Shown piece after piece: positions 1-8,618 of a stretch of 64,000 nt of DNA; positions within the stretch are counted from its first letter, which is position 1; every line of letters starts with the position of its first letter. The translations under genes and the position numbers were made by a program. The DNA is from RZYX01 sp036654375 (GTDB taxonomy: Bacteria; Bacillota; Clostridia; Oscillospirales; Acutalibacteraceae): contig JAVVSD010000008.1 in assembly GCA_036654375.1 (NCBI GenBank), forward strand, positions 1 to 64,000, written 5' to 3'. The notes beneath the pieces were generated by a model, which saw only the letters and a list, made by a program, of their open reading frames with translations, searched no databases and was not told the DNA's origin.

Positions 1-133
1 CCTTTCTTTGGTTCGTTTCTTTTGAAATAAAAGAAATGAACAACCCCCTCTATTAGTTAATAAATCAAATTGCAAATAAGCGTTAGTTTAAAAAAGCAAC
101 AGAGATTTTAGCTTTTATTTGTGTGAGTTTGTT
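1..133 (-). repeat. Dispersed repeat, copy 1 (inverted relative to 12459-12590)
   Basis: The reverse complement of this stretch matches 12459-12590. Bases 1-44 are identical to 12547-12590, and the remaining ~90 bases match with scattered substitutions and small gaps. The conserved end contains an imperfect hairpin (arms 11-23 and 29-41). The left limit is unknown because the window starts inside it. No ORF in it has a ribosome-binding site. It is probably a non-coding dispersed element. Confidence 0.8.
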
Positions 134-197
134 TTAAGTTATATGTTTTTCCTTTATTTAAGATAATAACTAAAAAGTATAAGCTAACAATTTTGCA

Positions 198-229
198 TAA
201 AAAAGAAGCGGTTTATAAAAAACCGCTTC
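198..229 (-). terminator. Terminator of the glpK-dehydrogenase-malic enzyme operon
   Basis: A perfect 10-base stem (205-214 with 220-229) has a 5-base loop and is followed on the minus strand by a T-run. It lies 22 bases beyond the malic enzyme stop codon, so it is a textbook intrinsic terminator. Confidence 0.85.
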
Positions 230-251
230 AAGTGATTCTATAAAGTTTAGA

Positions 252-1424
252 CTATATTCTGGCAACTCCGCTGTCTTTTGCTGCTTTTGCAACAGCAGCT
301 GCAACTGTTTTTCCAACTCTTTCATCAAATGCTTTTGGCAAAATGTATTCAGCACAAAGCTCATCGTCTGAAACAAGACCTGCGAGCGCATAAGCAGCAG
401 CAAGCTTCATTTCTTCGTTAATGTCGCTTGCACGAACATCAAGAGCTCCTCTGAAAATGCCAGGAAAAGCAAGAACATTGTTGATTTGGTTTGGAAAGTC
501 ACTTCTGCCAGTTCCAACAACCCTTGCACCAGCCTTTATAGCAAGGTCAGGCATAATTTCTGGAACTGGATTGGCCATAGGCAAAACGATTGGGTCTTTT
601 GCCATTGACTTTATCATATCCTCTGTGACAATTCCAGGAGCCGAAACACCGACAAAAATGTCAGCACCCTTCATTGCGTCGGCAAGTGTGCCTTTTCTGA
701 AGGTTCTGTTTGAGAAAGCGGCAATAGATTTGCGGGCTTCGTTAAGAGAAGGGTCGCCTTCACAGAGAATTCCTTTTGAGCCACACATAATAACATCTTT
801 TGCACCAAGTGTAAGCAGAAGCTTTGCAATAGCAACGCCTGCAGCACCTGCACCGCTAAATGCAATTGTGCAATCCTCAATCTTTTTACCAACAAGCTTA
901 AGAGAATTGATGATAGCAGCGGCAGTGATGATTGCTGTACCATGTTGGTCATCATGGAAAATTGGAATATCGCAAGTTTCTTTAAGCCTTTTTTCAATTT
1001 CAAAGCAACGAGGAGCTGAAATATCTTCAAGATTAACTCCACCGAAGCTTCCGGCAAGAAGCTGAACAGTCTTTACAATATCATCAACATCCTTTGAACG
1101 GATGCAAAGAGGAATAGCATCGACTCCGCCGAATTCTTTGAACAGAACACATTTGCCTTCCATAACTGGCATTCCTGCCTCTGGACCAATGTCGCCAAGT
1201 CCAAGAACAGCTGTGCCGTCTGTAACAACTGCAACTGTATTCCAACGGCGTGTAAGGTCATACGACTTGGTTATATCTTTTTGAATTTCAAGGCAAGGCT
1301 GTGCAACTCCAGGGGTATAAGCAATAGACAAAGCCTCTTTATTATCAACCTTTGCACGGGCAACAACTTCAAGCTTGCCCTTCCATTCATAGTGCTTTTT
1401 AAGTGATTCTGATGCGTAATCCAT
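252..1424 (-). CDS. Malic enzyme (malate dehydrogenase, decarboxylating), short bacterial form
   Basis: Oxidatively decarboxylates L-malate to pyruvate and CO2 with NAD(P)+ in the cytoplasm. The 390 residues match the short malic enzyme form without a phosphotransacetylase domain. Visible family features are AYTPGVA with the catalytic Tyr at residue 36, the likely catalytic Lys at 91 (EGKCVLF), the metal-binding region with HDDQHGT near 157, a Rossmann glycine motif GAGAAG near 192, and ANPVPEI near 285. Cofactor preference cannot be settled from sequence. It is last in an operon after glycerol kinase and an Ldh-family dehydrogenase (18-base gap). The ATG start follows a GGAG-type site. Together with nifJ next door it suggests that C3/C4 acids are channelled to pyruvate. 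Confidence 0.93.
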   Translation of the reverse strand: MDYASESLKKHYEWKGKLEVVARAKVDNKEALSIAYTPGVAQPCLEIQKDITKSYDLTRRWNTVAVVTDGTAVLGLGDIGPEAGMPVMEGKCVLFKEFGGVDAIPLCIRSKDVDDIVKTVQLLAGSFGGVNLEDISAPRCFEIEKRLKETCDIPIFHDDQHGTAIITAAAIINSLKLVGKKIEDCTIAFSGAGAAGVAIAKLLLTLGAKDVIMCGSKGILCEGDPSLNEARKSIAAFSNRTFRKGTLADAMKGADIFVGVSAPGIVTEDMIKSMAKDPIVLPMANPVPEIMPDLAIKAGARVVGTGRSDFPNQINNVLAFPGIFRGALDVRASDINEEMKLAAAYALAGLVSDDELCAEYILPKAFDERVGKTVAAAVAKAAKDSGVARI

Positions 1425-1442
1425 AAATTTGCTCCTTTCAGA

Positions 1443-2549
1443 TTAGGCTTCCCAAGGGAAGGTATAGTTAAGCTTTAGGTCATCTCTGACCTTGCAGAAC
1501 TCTTTTTGAACAGCAGGATTAATAGGAACTCCTGAGTCTTTACGAGAAAGCCAAACATTCCATTCTTTTTCACCAGCGGTAAAGATTTGCTCTTGACCAG
1601 GTGCTTTTTGAGAAGCACGAAGTGCACGAAGAATATCGCCAGCAGTCTTTTTGAATGAGTCAAGTCCCATGAATGCCTGTGTGTCGATGGCAATAAAGAA
1701 ATGTCCAAGATGGAAAGGAACCTTTTCTCCGTTTTCACCAATACCGCTGAGAGCATGAAGAAATTGACCCTGCTGAAGGGCAGCAGACAGAATTTCAACT
1801 ACGGTTGCATAGCCATAGCCTTTATATCCTGCGAGGTCTTCACCAATTCCGCCAAGAGGAGCAAGTGCTGCTTCTCCTGTGTTAAGTTTAACTAAAATGT
1901 CATCTGTATCAGTAAGAGCAGTTCCGTCACGACCAACAACCATTCCTTGTGGCGTCTGCTTGCCAATTCTTGAATAATACTCAAGCTTGCCTCTTTGTGT
2001 GATTGAGGTTGCACAGTCCAGAATAAATGGAAATGCCTCATCTGTTGGGAAACCGATTGTAAGAGGATTTGTGCCAAGCATATTTTCAACGCCAAAAGTA
2101 GGTGCGATAGATGGACGAGCGTTTGTGCCTGTCATACCAATCATGCCCTCTTTGATAGCCATGGATGGATAATATCCGGCAATACCATAGTGGCAGGAAT
2201 TTCTAACAACAACCATTCCCATTCCGTATTTCTTCGCTTTGTCAATAGCCATTTGCATTGATTTGTAGCCTATAACCTGACCCATTCCGTCGTGACCATC
2301 TATTACGGCGGTTGTTGGGGTTTCTCTGACGATTTCAAAGTTGGTTACGGGGTTTTGTATGCCATCGTTGATTCTGTCAATATAGATTGGCTTAAAACGG
2401 TTTACACCGTGGGACTCAATACCTCTCTTATCTGACTCAACAAGAACATCTGCACAGATTTTTGCATCCTCTCGAGGAACACCAACACCACAAAAAGCAT
2501 CAATCATAAATGATGTTATGGTTTTAAAATCTACAATATTGTTTGACAT
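1443..2549 (-). CDS. Malate/L-lactate dehydrogenase-family (Ldh_2) oxidoreductase
   Basis: NAD(P)-dependent 2-hydroxyacid dehydrogenase of the malate/lactate/ureidoglycolate dehydrogenase family, which is unrelated in fold to classical LDH and MDH. The 368 residues span the whole family. The conserved RGIESHGVNR segment (His47, Arg51) and the SCHYGIAGYY segment (His120, the likely proton-shuttling residue) are present. The substrate cannot be read from sequence; malate, lactate or another 2-oxoacid pair are possible. Its place between glycerol kinase and malic enzyme makes malate-oxaloacetate or lactate-pyruvate interconversion most likely. The ATG start has an AAGGAGG-type site upstream. The gap to glpK is 55 bases with no terminator. 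Confidence 0.88.
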   Translation of the reverse strand: MSNNIVDFKTITSFMIDAFCGVGVPREDAKICADVLVESDKRGIESHGVNRFKPIYIDRINDGIQNPVTNFEIVRETPTTAVIDGHDGMGQVIGYKSMQMAIDKAKKYGMGMVVVRNSCHYGIAGYYPSMAIKEGMIGMTGTNARPSIAPTFGVENMLGTNPLTIGFPTDEAFPFILDCATSITQRGKLEYYSRIGKQTPQGMVVGRDGTALTDTDDILVKLNTGEAALAPLGGIGEDLAGYKGYGYATVVEILSAALQQGQFLHALSGIGENGEKVPFHLGHFFIAIDTQAFMGLDSFKKTAGDILRALRASQKAPGQEQIFTAGEKEWNVWLSRKDSGVPINPAVQKEFCKVRDDLKLNYTFPWEA

Positions 2550-2604
2550 AGTACAAATCCTCCTTAAAAATATTAAAAAATTAGTAGAAAACTAATTTAT
2601 TTCG

Positions 2605-4131
2605 TTATTCATGGTCTTCCCAGTTCATTGCTCTTGTAACCGCTTTTTTCCATCCCTTATAGAGCTTTTCACGCTTTTCAGGATCGATTTTTGGAACAAA
2701 TATTTTATCAACCTCTCGGTTTTGTGCGATTTCATCTTTATCTTTCCAAACACCAACAGCAAGTCCTGCAAGATATGCAGCACCAAGAGCTGTGGTTTCA
2801 ACAACCTTTGGGCGATTAACTTCAACATTAAGCATATCAGATTGTATTTGAAGAAGAATGTTGCTTACACTTGCACCACCGTCAACACGGAGGTCAAATA
2901 TTTCCATTCCTGCATCTTCTTTCATTGCAGTGAGGAGATCGACAACCTGAAATGTGATGCTTTCAAGAACAGCACGAGCAAAGTGCGCTCTGTTAACGCC
3001 TCTTGTAAGACCAACGATACAGCCTCTTGCATACATATCCCAATAAGGAGCACCAAGCCCTGTAAAAGCAGGGACAAGATAGATTCCATTTGCATCTTCA
3101 ACGCTCTGTGCAAGCTCGTCACAGCGTGACGCATCATCAATAAGATGTAGCTCGTCGCGAAGCCATTTAATAACACTTCCTGCATTAAAAGCACTGCCCT
3201 CAATTGAATATTCAACCTCGTCACCAATTCCCCATGCAACGCCTGAAATAAGATTGTTTTTGGATTTAACACGCTTCTCACCAGTGTTCATAAGAAGGAA
3301 ACAACCAGTGCCATAAGTGTTTTTTGCCATTCCTGCCTTAAAGCAAGCCTGCCCGAAAAGTGCAGCAGTTTGGTCGCCAACAGCACCGCTGATTGGAACA
3401 CCTTCAAGGCATTCAAGACCAATAATTCCTGGAGCAACAACTCCGTAAACCTTGCTTGATGGAACAACCTCAGGAAGCATATTCATTGGCACGCCAATTT
3501 TGTCGCAAAGAGTTTTGTCCCAGCAAAGATTATCAACATCAAACAGCATAGTGCGGGATGCGTTTGAATAATCAGAAACATGAACAGCAGTGTCAGGATG
3601 TGTTGCACCGCCGGTAAGATTCCAAATAAGCCATGTTTCGACAGTTCCAAACAGGAGCTTTCCTTGACTTGCAAGCTCGTTTGCACCAGTAACATGGTCA
3701 AGTATCCATTTGATTTTAGTTGCAGAGAAATAGGCGTCAATGACAAGACCAGTCTTTTCTCTAACATATTCATCAAGACCTTGAGCCTTGAGCTTTTCAC
3801 ACATATCGGCAGTTCTTCTGCACTGCCAAACGATTGCATTGTGAATTGGCTTTCCAGTTTCCTTGTTCCAAACAATCGTTGTTTCACGCTGGTTAGTTAT
3901 ACCAATACAAGCGATTTCCTTAGGGTCAACAACCTGTGAAGCCATAACAGATGTTATTGACTGAAACTGGCTATAAAGAATTTCCATCGGATCATGCTCG
4001 ACCCAACCCGCCTCAGGATAAATTTGAGTAAACTCATTCTGAGCTTTTCCAACAACATGACCGCTTTTGTCAAAAATAATTGACCTTGAACTTGTAGTAC
4101 CCTGATCGAGAGATAAAACATATTTTCCCAC
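2605..4131 (-). CDS. glpK: Glycerol kinase
   Basis: Phosphorylates glycerol to sn-glycerol 3-phosphate with ATP. It is a cytoplasmic FGGY-family carbohydrate kinase of 508 residues, close to the usual ~500. The N-terminal phosphate-binding segment DQGTTSS lies at residues 9-15, and the family segments GDQTAALFGQ and KNTYGTGCF follow near 250-280. The start is GTG, preceded by AGGAGG. The segment before GVPISG carries no histidine, whereas PTS-controlled Gram-positive glycerol kinases carry an HPr-phosphorylated His near there; direct PTS control may therefore be absent (inference). It is first in an operon with a dehydrogenase and malic enzyme. No glycerol facilitator or glycerol-3-phosphate dehydrogenase gene lies beside it. 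Confidence 0.96.
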   Translation of the reverse strand: MGKYVLSLDQGTTSSRSIIFDKSGHVVGKAQNEFTQIYPEAGWVEHDPMEILYSQFQSITSVMASQVVDPKEIACIGITNQRETTIVWNKETGKPIHNAIVWQCRRTADMCEKLKAQGLDEYVREKTGLVIDAYFSATKIKWILDHVTGANELASQGKLLFGTVETWLIWNLTGGATHPDTAVHVSDYSNASRTMLFDVDNLCWDKTLCDKIGVPMNMLPEVVPSSKVYGVVAPGIIGLECLEGVPISGAVGDQTAALFGQACFKAGMAKNTYGTGCFLLMNTGEKRVKSKNNLISGVAWGIGDEVEYSIEGSAFNAGSVIKWLRDELHLIDDASRCDELAQSVEDANGIYLVPAFTGLGAPYWDMYARGCIVGLTRGVNRAHFARAVLESITFQVVDLLTAMKEDAGMEIFDLRVDGGASVSNILLQIQSDMLNVEVNRPKVVETTALGAAYLAGLAVGVWKDKDEIAQNREVDKIFVPKIDPEKREKLYKGWKKAVTRAMNWEDHE

Positions 4132-4188
4132 GGTTAGTCCTCCTATATGTAAACAAAATAATTAAAAATATAAATTCGATTAGAACAA

Positions 4189-4217
4189 AAGATATAATCA
4201 CAAAAAATTATTTACAA
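4189..4217 (-). promoter_or_regulatory. Candidate promoter of the glpK operon
   Basis: On the minus strand TTGTAA (4212-4217) and TATCTT (4189-4194) are separated by exactly 17 bases, about 60 bases before the glpK start. Each hexamer matches consensus at four positions, so this is plausible but not strong. No clear catabolite-response element was seen. Confidence 0.4.
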
Positions 4218-4688
4218 TATGTTGAAATGTGCTACATATATTCTAATAGTACAACCTTTTGAGCAGTTATGTCAATAAGAAAGCCTGATCAAAAAGCATT
4301 TTTAACGCTATTGATAAATAAGAGCTTTTAAAAATTTAGTTTAATGTAACATTTCATAAATTTTGGTAAAATGTAATAAAAATAAGCATAAATAAATACT
4401 TAAAAAGAACGGTCTATTGTGCAATATTCACAAAAAATAGTTGAGCTTATAAAAATCAACTTAAAATAAAAAATGCACTTCACACTTTGTTTTTGAAATA
4501 ATGATCTAATTCTTACAAGCGAGGATAAAAAAATGGCAAAAAATTAACAAAGGGGATGTGCCTTTCAAGTTAAAACACAAAAACTGTTTTTGTGTGTAAG
4601 GTAGCCACAAATTTTATTTGCTATTCAAATTACAAATTTCATGCACATATAATGTTTTTTAAAAACACATAAAAGATTATATAGAGAT
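4218..4688. other. Gene-free intergenic stretch with one hairpin
   Basis: This AT-rich DNA between the glpK promoter and the nifJ terminator holds no credible ORF with a ribosome-binding site. The only clear structure is a 9-base perfect hairpin (arms 4575-4583 and 4587-4595, loop CTG) with A/T-rich arms. It terminates no visible gene. It could be a small-RNA terminator or chance structure. Confidence 0.4.
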
Positions 4689-4721
4689 AAAAAAACAGGC
4701 AGGAGAATAAACTCCCGCCTG
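4689..4721 (-). terminator. Terminator of nifJ
   Basis: A 10-pair GC-rich stem with one mismatch (4696-4705 with 4712-4721) ends on the minus strand in a T-run. It lies 16 bases beyond the nifJ stop codon. Confidence 0.85.
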
Positions 4722-4736
4722 AAAAAAGATATTTAA

Positions 4737-7700
4737 TTATTTGTTTGGATCATAAAGGTCCTGAAGTTTAACAAGATGCTGATATTTTTGTCTTGCAAAT
4801 TCAGCAGACTTATCAAACAGAACATCTGCTCTTTCAGGGAATGAGCGCTTGAGAGATGAGTAACGAACCTCTCCAAGTATAAAATCCTTGTAATCTGTTG
4901 AAGGCTCTTTACTATCAAGTGTGAATGGGTTCTTGCCATCTTCAGTGAGTGCTGGATTGAATCGGAAGTTGTGCCAGTAACCAGCCTTAACAGCCGAAAC
5001 TTCTTCATTCATTGAAACGCCCATACCACCCTTAATACCATGGTTGATACATGGAGCATAAGCAATGATGATTGATGGGCCATGATAATTTTCAGCCTCT
5101 CTGAACGCTTTAAGACACTGATTGTAGTCAGCGCCCATGGCAACTTGAGCAACATAAACATATCCATAGCTCATTGCAATCTGTGCAAGGTCTTTCTTCT
5201 TAACAACCTTACCGCTTGCTGCGAACTGTGCAACAGCGCCTGTAGGAGTTGATTTTGAAGCCTGACCGCCGGTATTTGAATAAACTTCTGTATCAAATAC
5301 AAGAATGTTTACATCTTCGTTCTGTGCGATAACATGGTCAAGTCCGCCAAAGCCAATATCGTAAGCCCAACCGTCACCGCCGAATATCCACATGGATTTC
5401 TTTGCAAGATAGTCAGAGTCTTCAATAAGCTCACCGATAGCTTTCTTGCAGCAATCGTTGGCTGGCTTTGCATTCTTAAGCTCTGCCTTGAACTTAATTG
5501 CAGCAGCCTTATTCTTTGCACCATCATCGTAGGTTTCGAGCCAAGCTTTTGCAGCAGATTTAAGCTCTGCATTTGCGGTGTCGCAATCTATAACAACCTT
5601 TGCGTGGTCTGCAAGTCTTGCTCTGATTTGCTTGTTTGCAAGCATCATGCCGTAACCAAACTCTGCGTTATCCTCAAACAATGAGTTTGACCATGCAGGA
5701 CCATGTCCGTCTTTATTGAGTGTATATGGTGTACTTGGTGCAGAACCGCCCCAGATTGAAGAACAGCCGGTTGCGTTTGCAATATACATTCTGTCACCAT
5801 AGAGCTGAGTAACAAGCTTTGCATAAGGTGTTTCACCACAGCCTGCACAAGCACCTGAGTACTCAAGAAGAGGAGTGAGGAACTGTGAACCCTTAACTGT
5901 TTCAGGTGTGAACTTTGCAAGAACTTCTTCCTTTGCAGGAAGCTCATGTGCATAGTTAAATATTTTCTGCTGGTGAACCTGAGATTCAAGAGATTGCATA
6001 ACAAGAGCTTTTTCACCCTTTTTGCCAGGACAAACCTGAGCACACGAACCGCAGCCTGTGCAGTCAAGAGAAGAGATTGTCATTGCAAACTCATAGCCAT
6101 CAACACCGTTTAGCTTGATTGATTTTGTACCCTGAGGAGCATTTGCCTTTTCTTCCGCAGTCATTGCAATTGGACGAATAACGCCATGTGGGCAAACATA
6201 TGAGCAGAAGTTACACTGGATGCAGTTATCAGGCTGCCAAACAGGAACATCAATAGCAATTCCTCTTTTTTCATATGCAGCAGAACCCTGTGGGAAGGTG
6301 CCATCAGCCATATCAATAAATGTTGAAACTGGCAAGGTGTCACCAAGCTGTGAATTAGCGGTATGAAGAATTGTGTTTACAAATCCCTCAATATCTTTAC
6401 GCTTAATCTCTTCAACTGCCTTAACCTTTGTGTCAACAGCAGTTGCCCAGCTTGCTGGAACTTCAACCTTGTTAACATCAGAAACTCCACGCTCAATAGC
6501 AGCATGGTTCATGTCAACAATTTTCTGTCCTTTTTTGCCATATGAACGAGTTGCGGCGTCCTTCATAAGAGTGACAGCGTTTTCAGATGGAATTATCTTA
6601 GAAAGGTTAAAGAAGGCAGCTTGAAGAATTGTGTTTACTCTTCCGCCAAGACCAAGCTCTTTTGCAATTTCAGTTGCATTGATTGTGTAGAACTCAATGT
6701 TGTTCTTAGCAATAAAATTTTTCACAGAAGCTGGGAGCTTTTCTGTAAGCTCATCAAGATTCCAGTGGCAGTTGAGAAGGAAAGTTCCGCCTTGCTTAAG
6801 GTCTTCAACCATCTTATATTTGTCAACATATGATGGATTGTGACAAGCGACAAAGTCAGCCTTGCTGATAAGGTATGTGGACTTGATTGGCTGTTCGCCA
6901 AAACGGAGGTGAGAAATTGTTACACCGCCAGATTTCTTTGAGTCATATGCAAAATAGCCCTGTGCATACATATCTGTGTTGTCACCGATTATTTTTATGG
7001 AGTTCTTGTTTGCACCAACAGTACCGTCAGCACCAAGACCCCAGAACTTACAAGAAGTTGTACCTTTTGGAGTTGTATCAGGAGTATCTTTAACTTTAAG
7101 TGAAAGATGAGTAACATCATCTTCAATACCAATTGTGAAATGCTTCTTTGGCTCAGATTCACTCATGTTGTCATAAACAGAGATGATTGTGCCAGGATGA
7201 GTGTCTTTTGAACCAAGACCATAACGACCTGCATAGATAGGAATATTTGAGAACTTGGAATCCTTAAGAGCTGCGACAACATCAAGGAACAATGGCTCTC
7301 CAAGTGAACCTGGCTCCTTTGTACGGTCAATAACAGAAATGCTCTTGACTGTTTCAGGAACAGCAGAGATAAGGTGCTTTGCGGAGAAAGGACGATAAAG
7401 ACGAACTTTAACAAGTCCAACTTTTTGACCGTTAGCGTTGAGATAATCAATAGTTTCTTCAATAGTGTCACAAACAGATCCCATTGCAACGATAACTCTC
7501 TCGGCATCTGGTGCACCGTAATAGTTAAAGAGTTTATAGTCTGTGCCAATTCTCTTATTAACTTCGTTCATGTAATCTTCTGTAACTGTTACGATATTGT
7601 CATAATAATTGTTGCAAGCTTCACGAGCTTGGAAGAAGATGTCAGGGTTTTGAGCAGAACCTCTAAGAACAGGATGCTCGGGGTTAAGTGAACGGCGACG

Positions 7701-8309
7701 ATATTCGTTGACAGAGTTCATGTCAAGCATTTCGCCAAGCTCACTGTAGTCCCATACTTTGACCTTCTGTATTTCGTGTGATGTACGGAAGCCATCAAAG
7801 AAATGAACAAATGGAACGCGACCCTTTATGGTTGAAAGATGAGCAACAGCACCAAGATCCATAACTTCCTGAACATTACCGGAGCAAAGCATTGCATAAC
7901 CGGTCTGGCGAGCAGCATAAATATCAGAATGATCGCCAAAAATGTTAAGGGCATGAGAAGAAACACAACGGGCCGAAACATGGATAACATTTGGAAGAAG
8001 TTCTCCTGCAATCTTATACATGTTAGGAATCATCAAAAGAAGCCCCTGAGATGCTGTGTAAGTGGTTGTAAGTGCACCGGCTGCCAAAGAGCCATGAACA
8101 GCACCGGCTGCACCAGCTTCTGATTGCATTTCAGCAACCTTTACAGGCTGACCAAACAGATTCTTTACTCCATTTGCTGACATCTTGTCAGTTTCCTCGG
8201 CCATTACAGACGATGGAGTAATCGGGTAGATTGCTGCGACCTCTGTGAACGCGTAGGACACATGTGCGGCAGCATTGTTGCCATCCATGGTTTTAGATTT
8301 TCTTGCCAT
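4737..8309 (-). CDS. nifJ: Pyruvate:ferredoxin (flavodoxin) oxidoreductase
   Basis: Oxidises pyruvate with CoA to acetyl-CoA and CO2 and passes electrons to ferredoxin or flavodoxin; a hallmark of anaerobic metabolism. At 1190 residues it is the usual single-chain homodimeric form. Domains in order are the N-terminal pyrimidine-binding domain (ITPSSVMAEETD), the CoA/transketolase-like region, two ferredoxin-type cluster motifs (CIQCNFC...CPHG and CTGCGSC...CPGK, roughly residues 685-770), and the C-terminal thiamine diphosphate-binding domain with GDGWAYDIG. The open frame extends 39 codons upstream. The ATG at 8309 is chosen because GGAGGC sits just before it and MARKSKTMDGN is the expected N terminus. 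It has its own promoter and terminator. Confidence 0.97.
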   Translation of the reverse strand: MARKSKTMDGNNAAAHVSYAFTEVAAIYPITPSSVMAEETDKMSANGVKNLFGQPVKVAEMQSEAGAAGAVHGSLAAGALTTTYTASQGLLLMIPNMYKIAGELLPNVIHVSARCVSSHALNIFGDHSDIYAARQTGYAMLCSGNVQEVMDLGAVAHLSTIKGRVPFVHFFDGFRTSHEIQKVKVWDYSELGEMLDMNSVNEYRRRSLNPEHPVLRGSAQNPDIFFQAREACNNYYDNIVTVTEDYMNEVNKRIGTDYKLFNYYGAPDAERVIVAMGSVCDTIEETIDYLNANGQKVGLVKVRLYRPFSAKHLISAVPETVKSISVIDRTKEPGSLGEPLFLDVVAALKDSKFSNIPIYAGRYGLGSKDTHPGTIISVYDNMSESEPKKHFTIGIEDDVTHLSLKVKDTPDTTPKGTTSCKFWGLGADGTVGANKNSIKIIGDNTDMYAQGYFAYDSKKSGGVTISHLRFGEQPIKSTYLISKADFVACHNPSYVDKYKMVEDLKQGGTFLLNCHWNLDELTEKLPASVKNFIAKNNIEFYTINATEIAKELGLGGRVNTILQAAFFNLSKIIPSENAVTLMKDAATRSYGKKGQKIVDMNHAAIERGVSDVNKVEVPASWATAVDTKVKAVEEIKRKDIEGFVNTILHTANSQLGDTLPVSTFIDMADGTFPQGSAAYEKRGIAIDVPVWQPDNCIQCNFCSYVCPHGVIRPIAMTAEEKANAPQGTKSIKLNGVDGYEFAMTISSLDCTGCGSCAQVCPGKKGEKALVMQSLESQVHQQKIFNYAHELPAKEEVLAKFTPETVKGSQFLTPLLEYSGACAGCGETPYAKLVTQLYGDRMYIANATGCSSIWGGSAPSTPYTLNKDGHGPAWSNSLFEDNAEFGYGMMLANKQIRARLADHAKVVIDCDTANAELKSAAKAWLETYDDGAKNKAAAIKFKAELKNAKPANDCCKKAIGELIEDSDYLAKKSMWIFGGDGWAYDIGFGGLDHVIAQNEDVNILVFDTEVYSNTGGQASKSTPTGAVAQFAASGKVVKKKDLAQIAMSYGYVYVAQVAMGADYNQCLKAFREAENYHGPSIIIAYAPCINHGIKGGMGVSMNEEVSAVKAGYWHNFRFNPALTEDGKNPFTLDSKEPSTDYKDFILGEVRYSSLKRSFPERADVLFDKSAEFARQKYQHLVKLQDLYDPNK

Positions 8310-8416
8310 AAATAATACGCCTCCAAAATATGATAAATATAGTTTAAACAAGCATAATGAATAAATTCTTAAATAATAAGAGTTAATAAAACATATAAAA
8401 TTAAGAATTATATATG

Positions 8417-8445
8417 ATAATAACATTTTTGAATGTCCATGTAAA
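8417..8445 (-). promoter_or_regulatory. Promoter of nifJ
   Basis: On the minus strand TTTACA (8440-8445) and TATTAT (8417-8422), each a single mismatch from consensus, are spaced by 17 bases. The predicted leader is about 100 bases. The predicted transcript would not include the upstream in-frame codons before 8426, which supports the 8309 start. Confidence 0.7.
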
Positions 8446-8532
8446 CATAAAAATTATATAAATTTTATGTTTACACGATTAAGAAATAAGATAAAATGGC
8501 AATTGTGTTATCGGATACTACAATTTTTAAGT

Positions 8533-8561
8533 TTGACAGAAATTATTGATTTGTATATAAT
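8533..8561 (+). promoter_or_regulatory. Consensus sigma-A promoter of the CorC-type gene
   Basis: TTGACA (8533-8538) and TATAAT (8556-8561) are separated by exactly 17 bases, a perfect match to the vegetative consensus. It lies about 50 bases before the start codon. The 8310-8618 intergenic stretch holds only this promoter and the divergent nifJ promoter. Confidence 0.9.
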
Positions 8562-8618
8562 GTATGTTAACTTAAAGATCAAAGGTCTTTTGTTTAAAAT
8601 GAAAGGAGCAATTCCCAT

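Noticed and set aside
8310..8426. 39-codon N-terminal extension of nifJ
   Set aside because: Hydrophobic low-complexity translation of AT-rich leader DNA; GGAGG and the family N terminus point to 8309.
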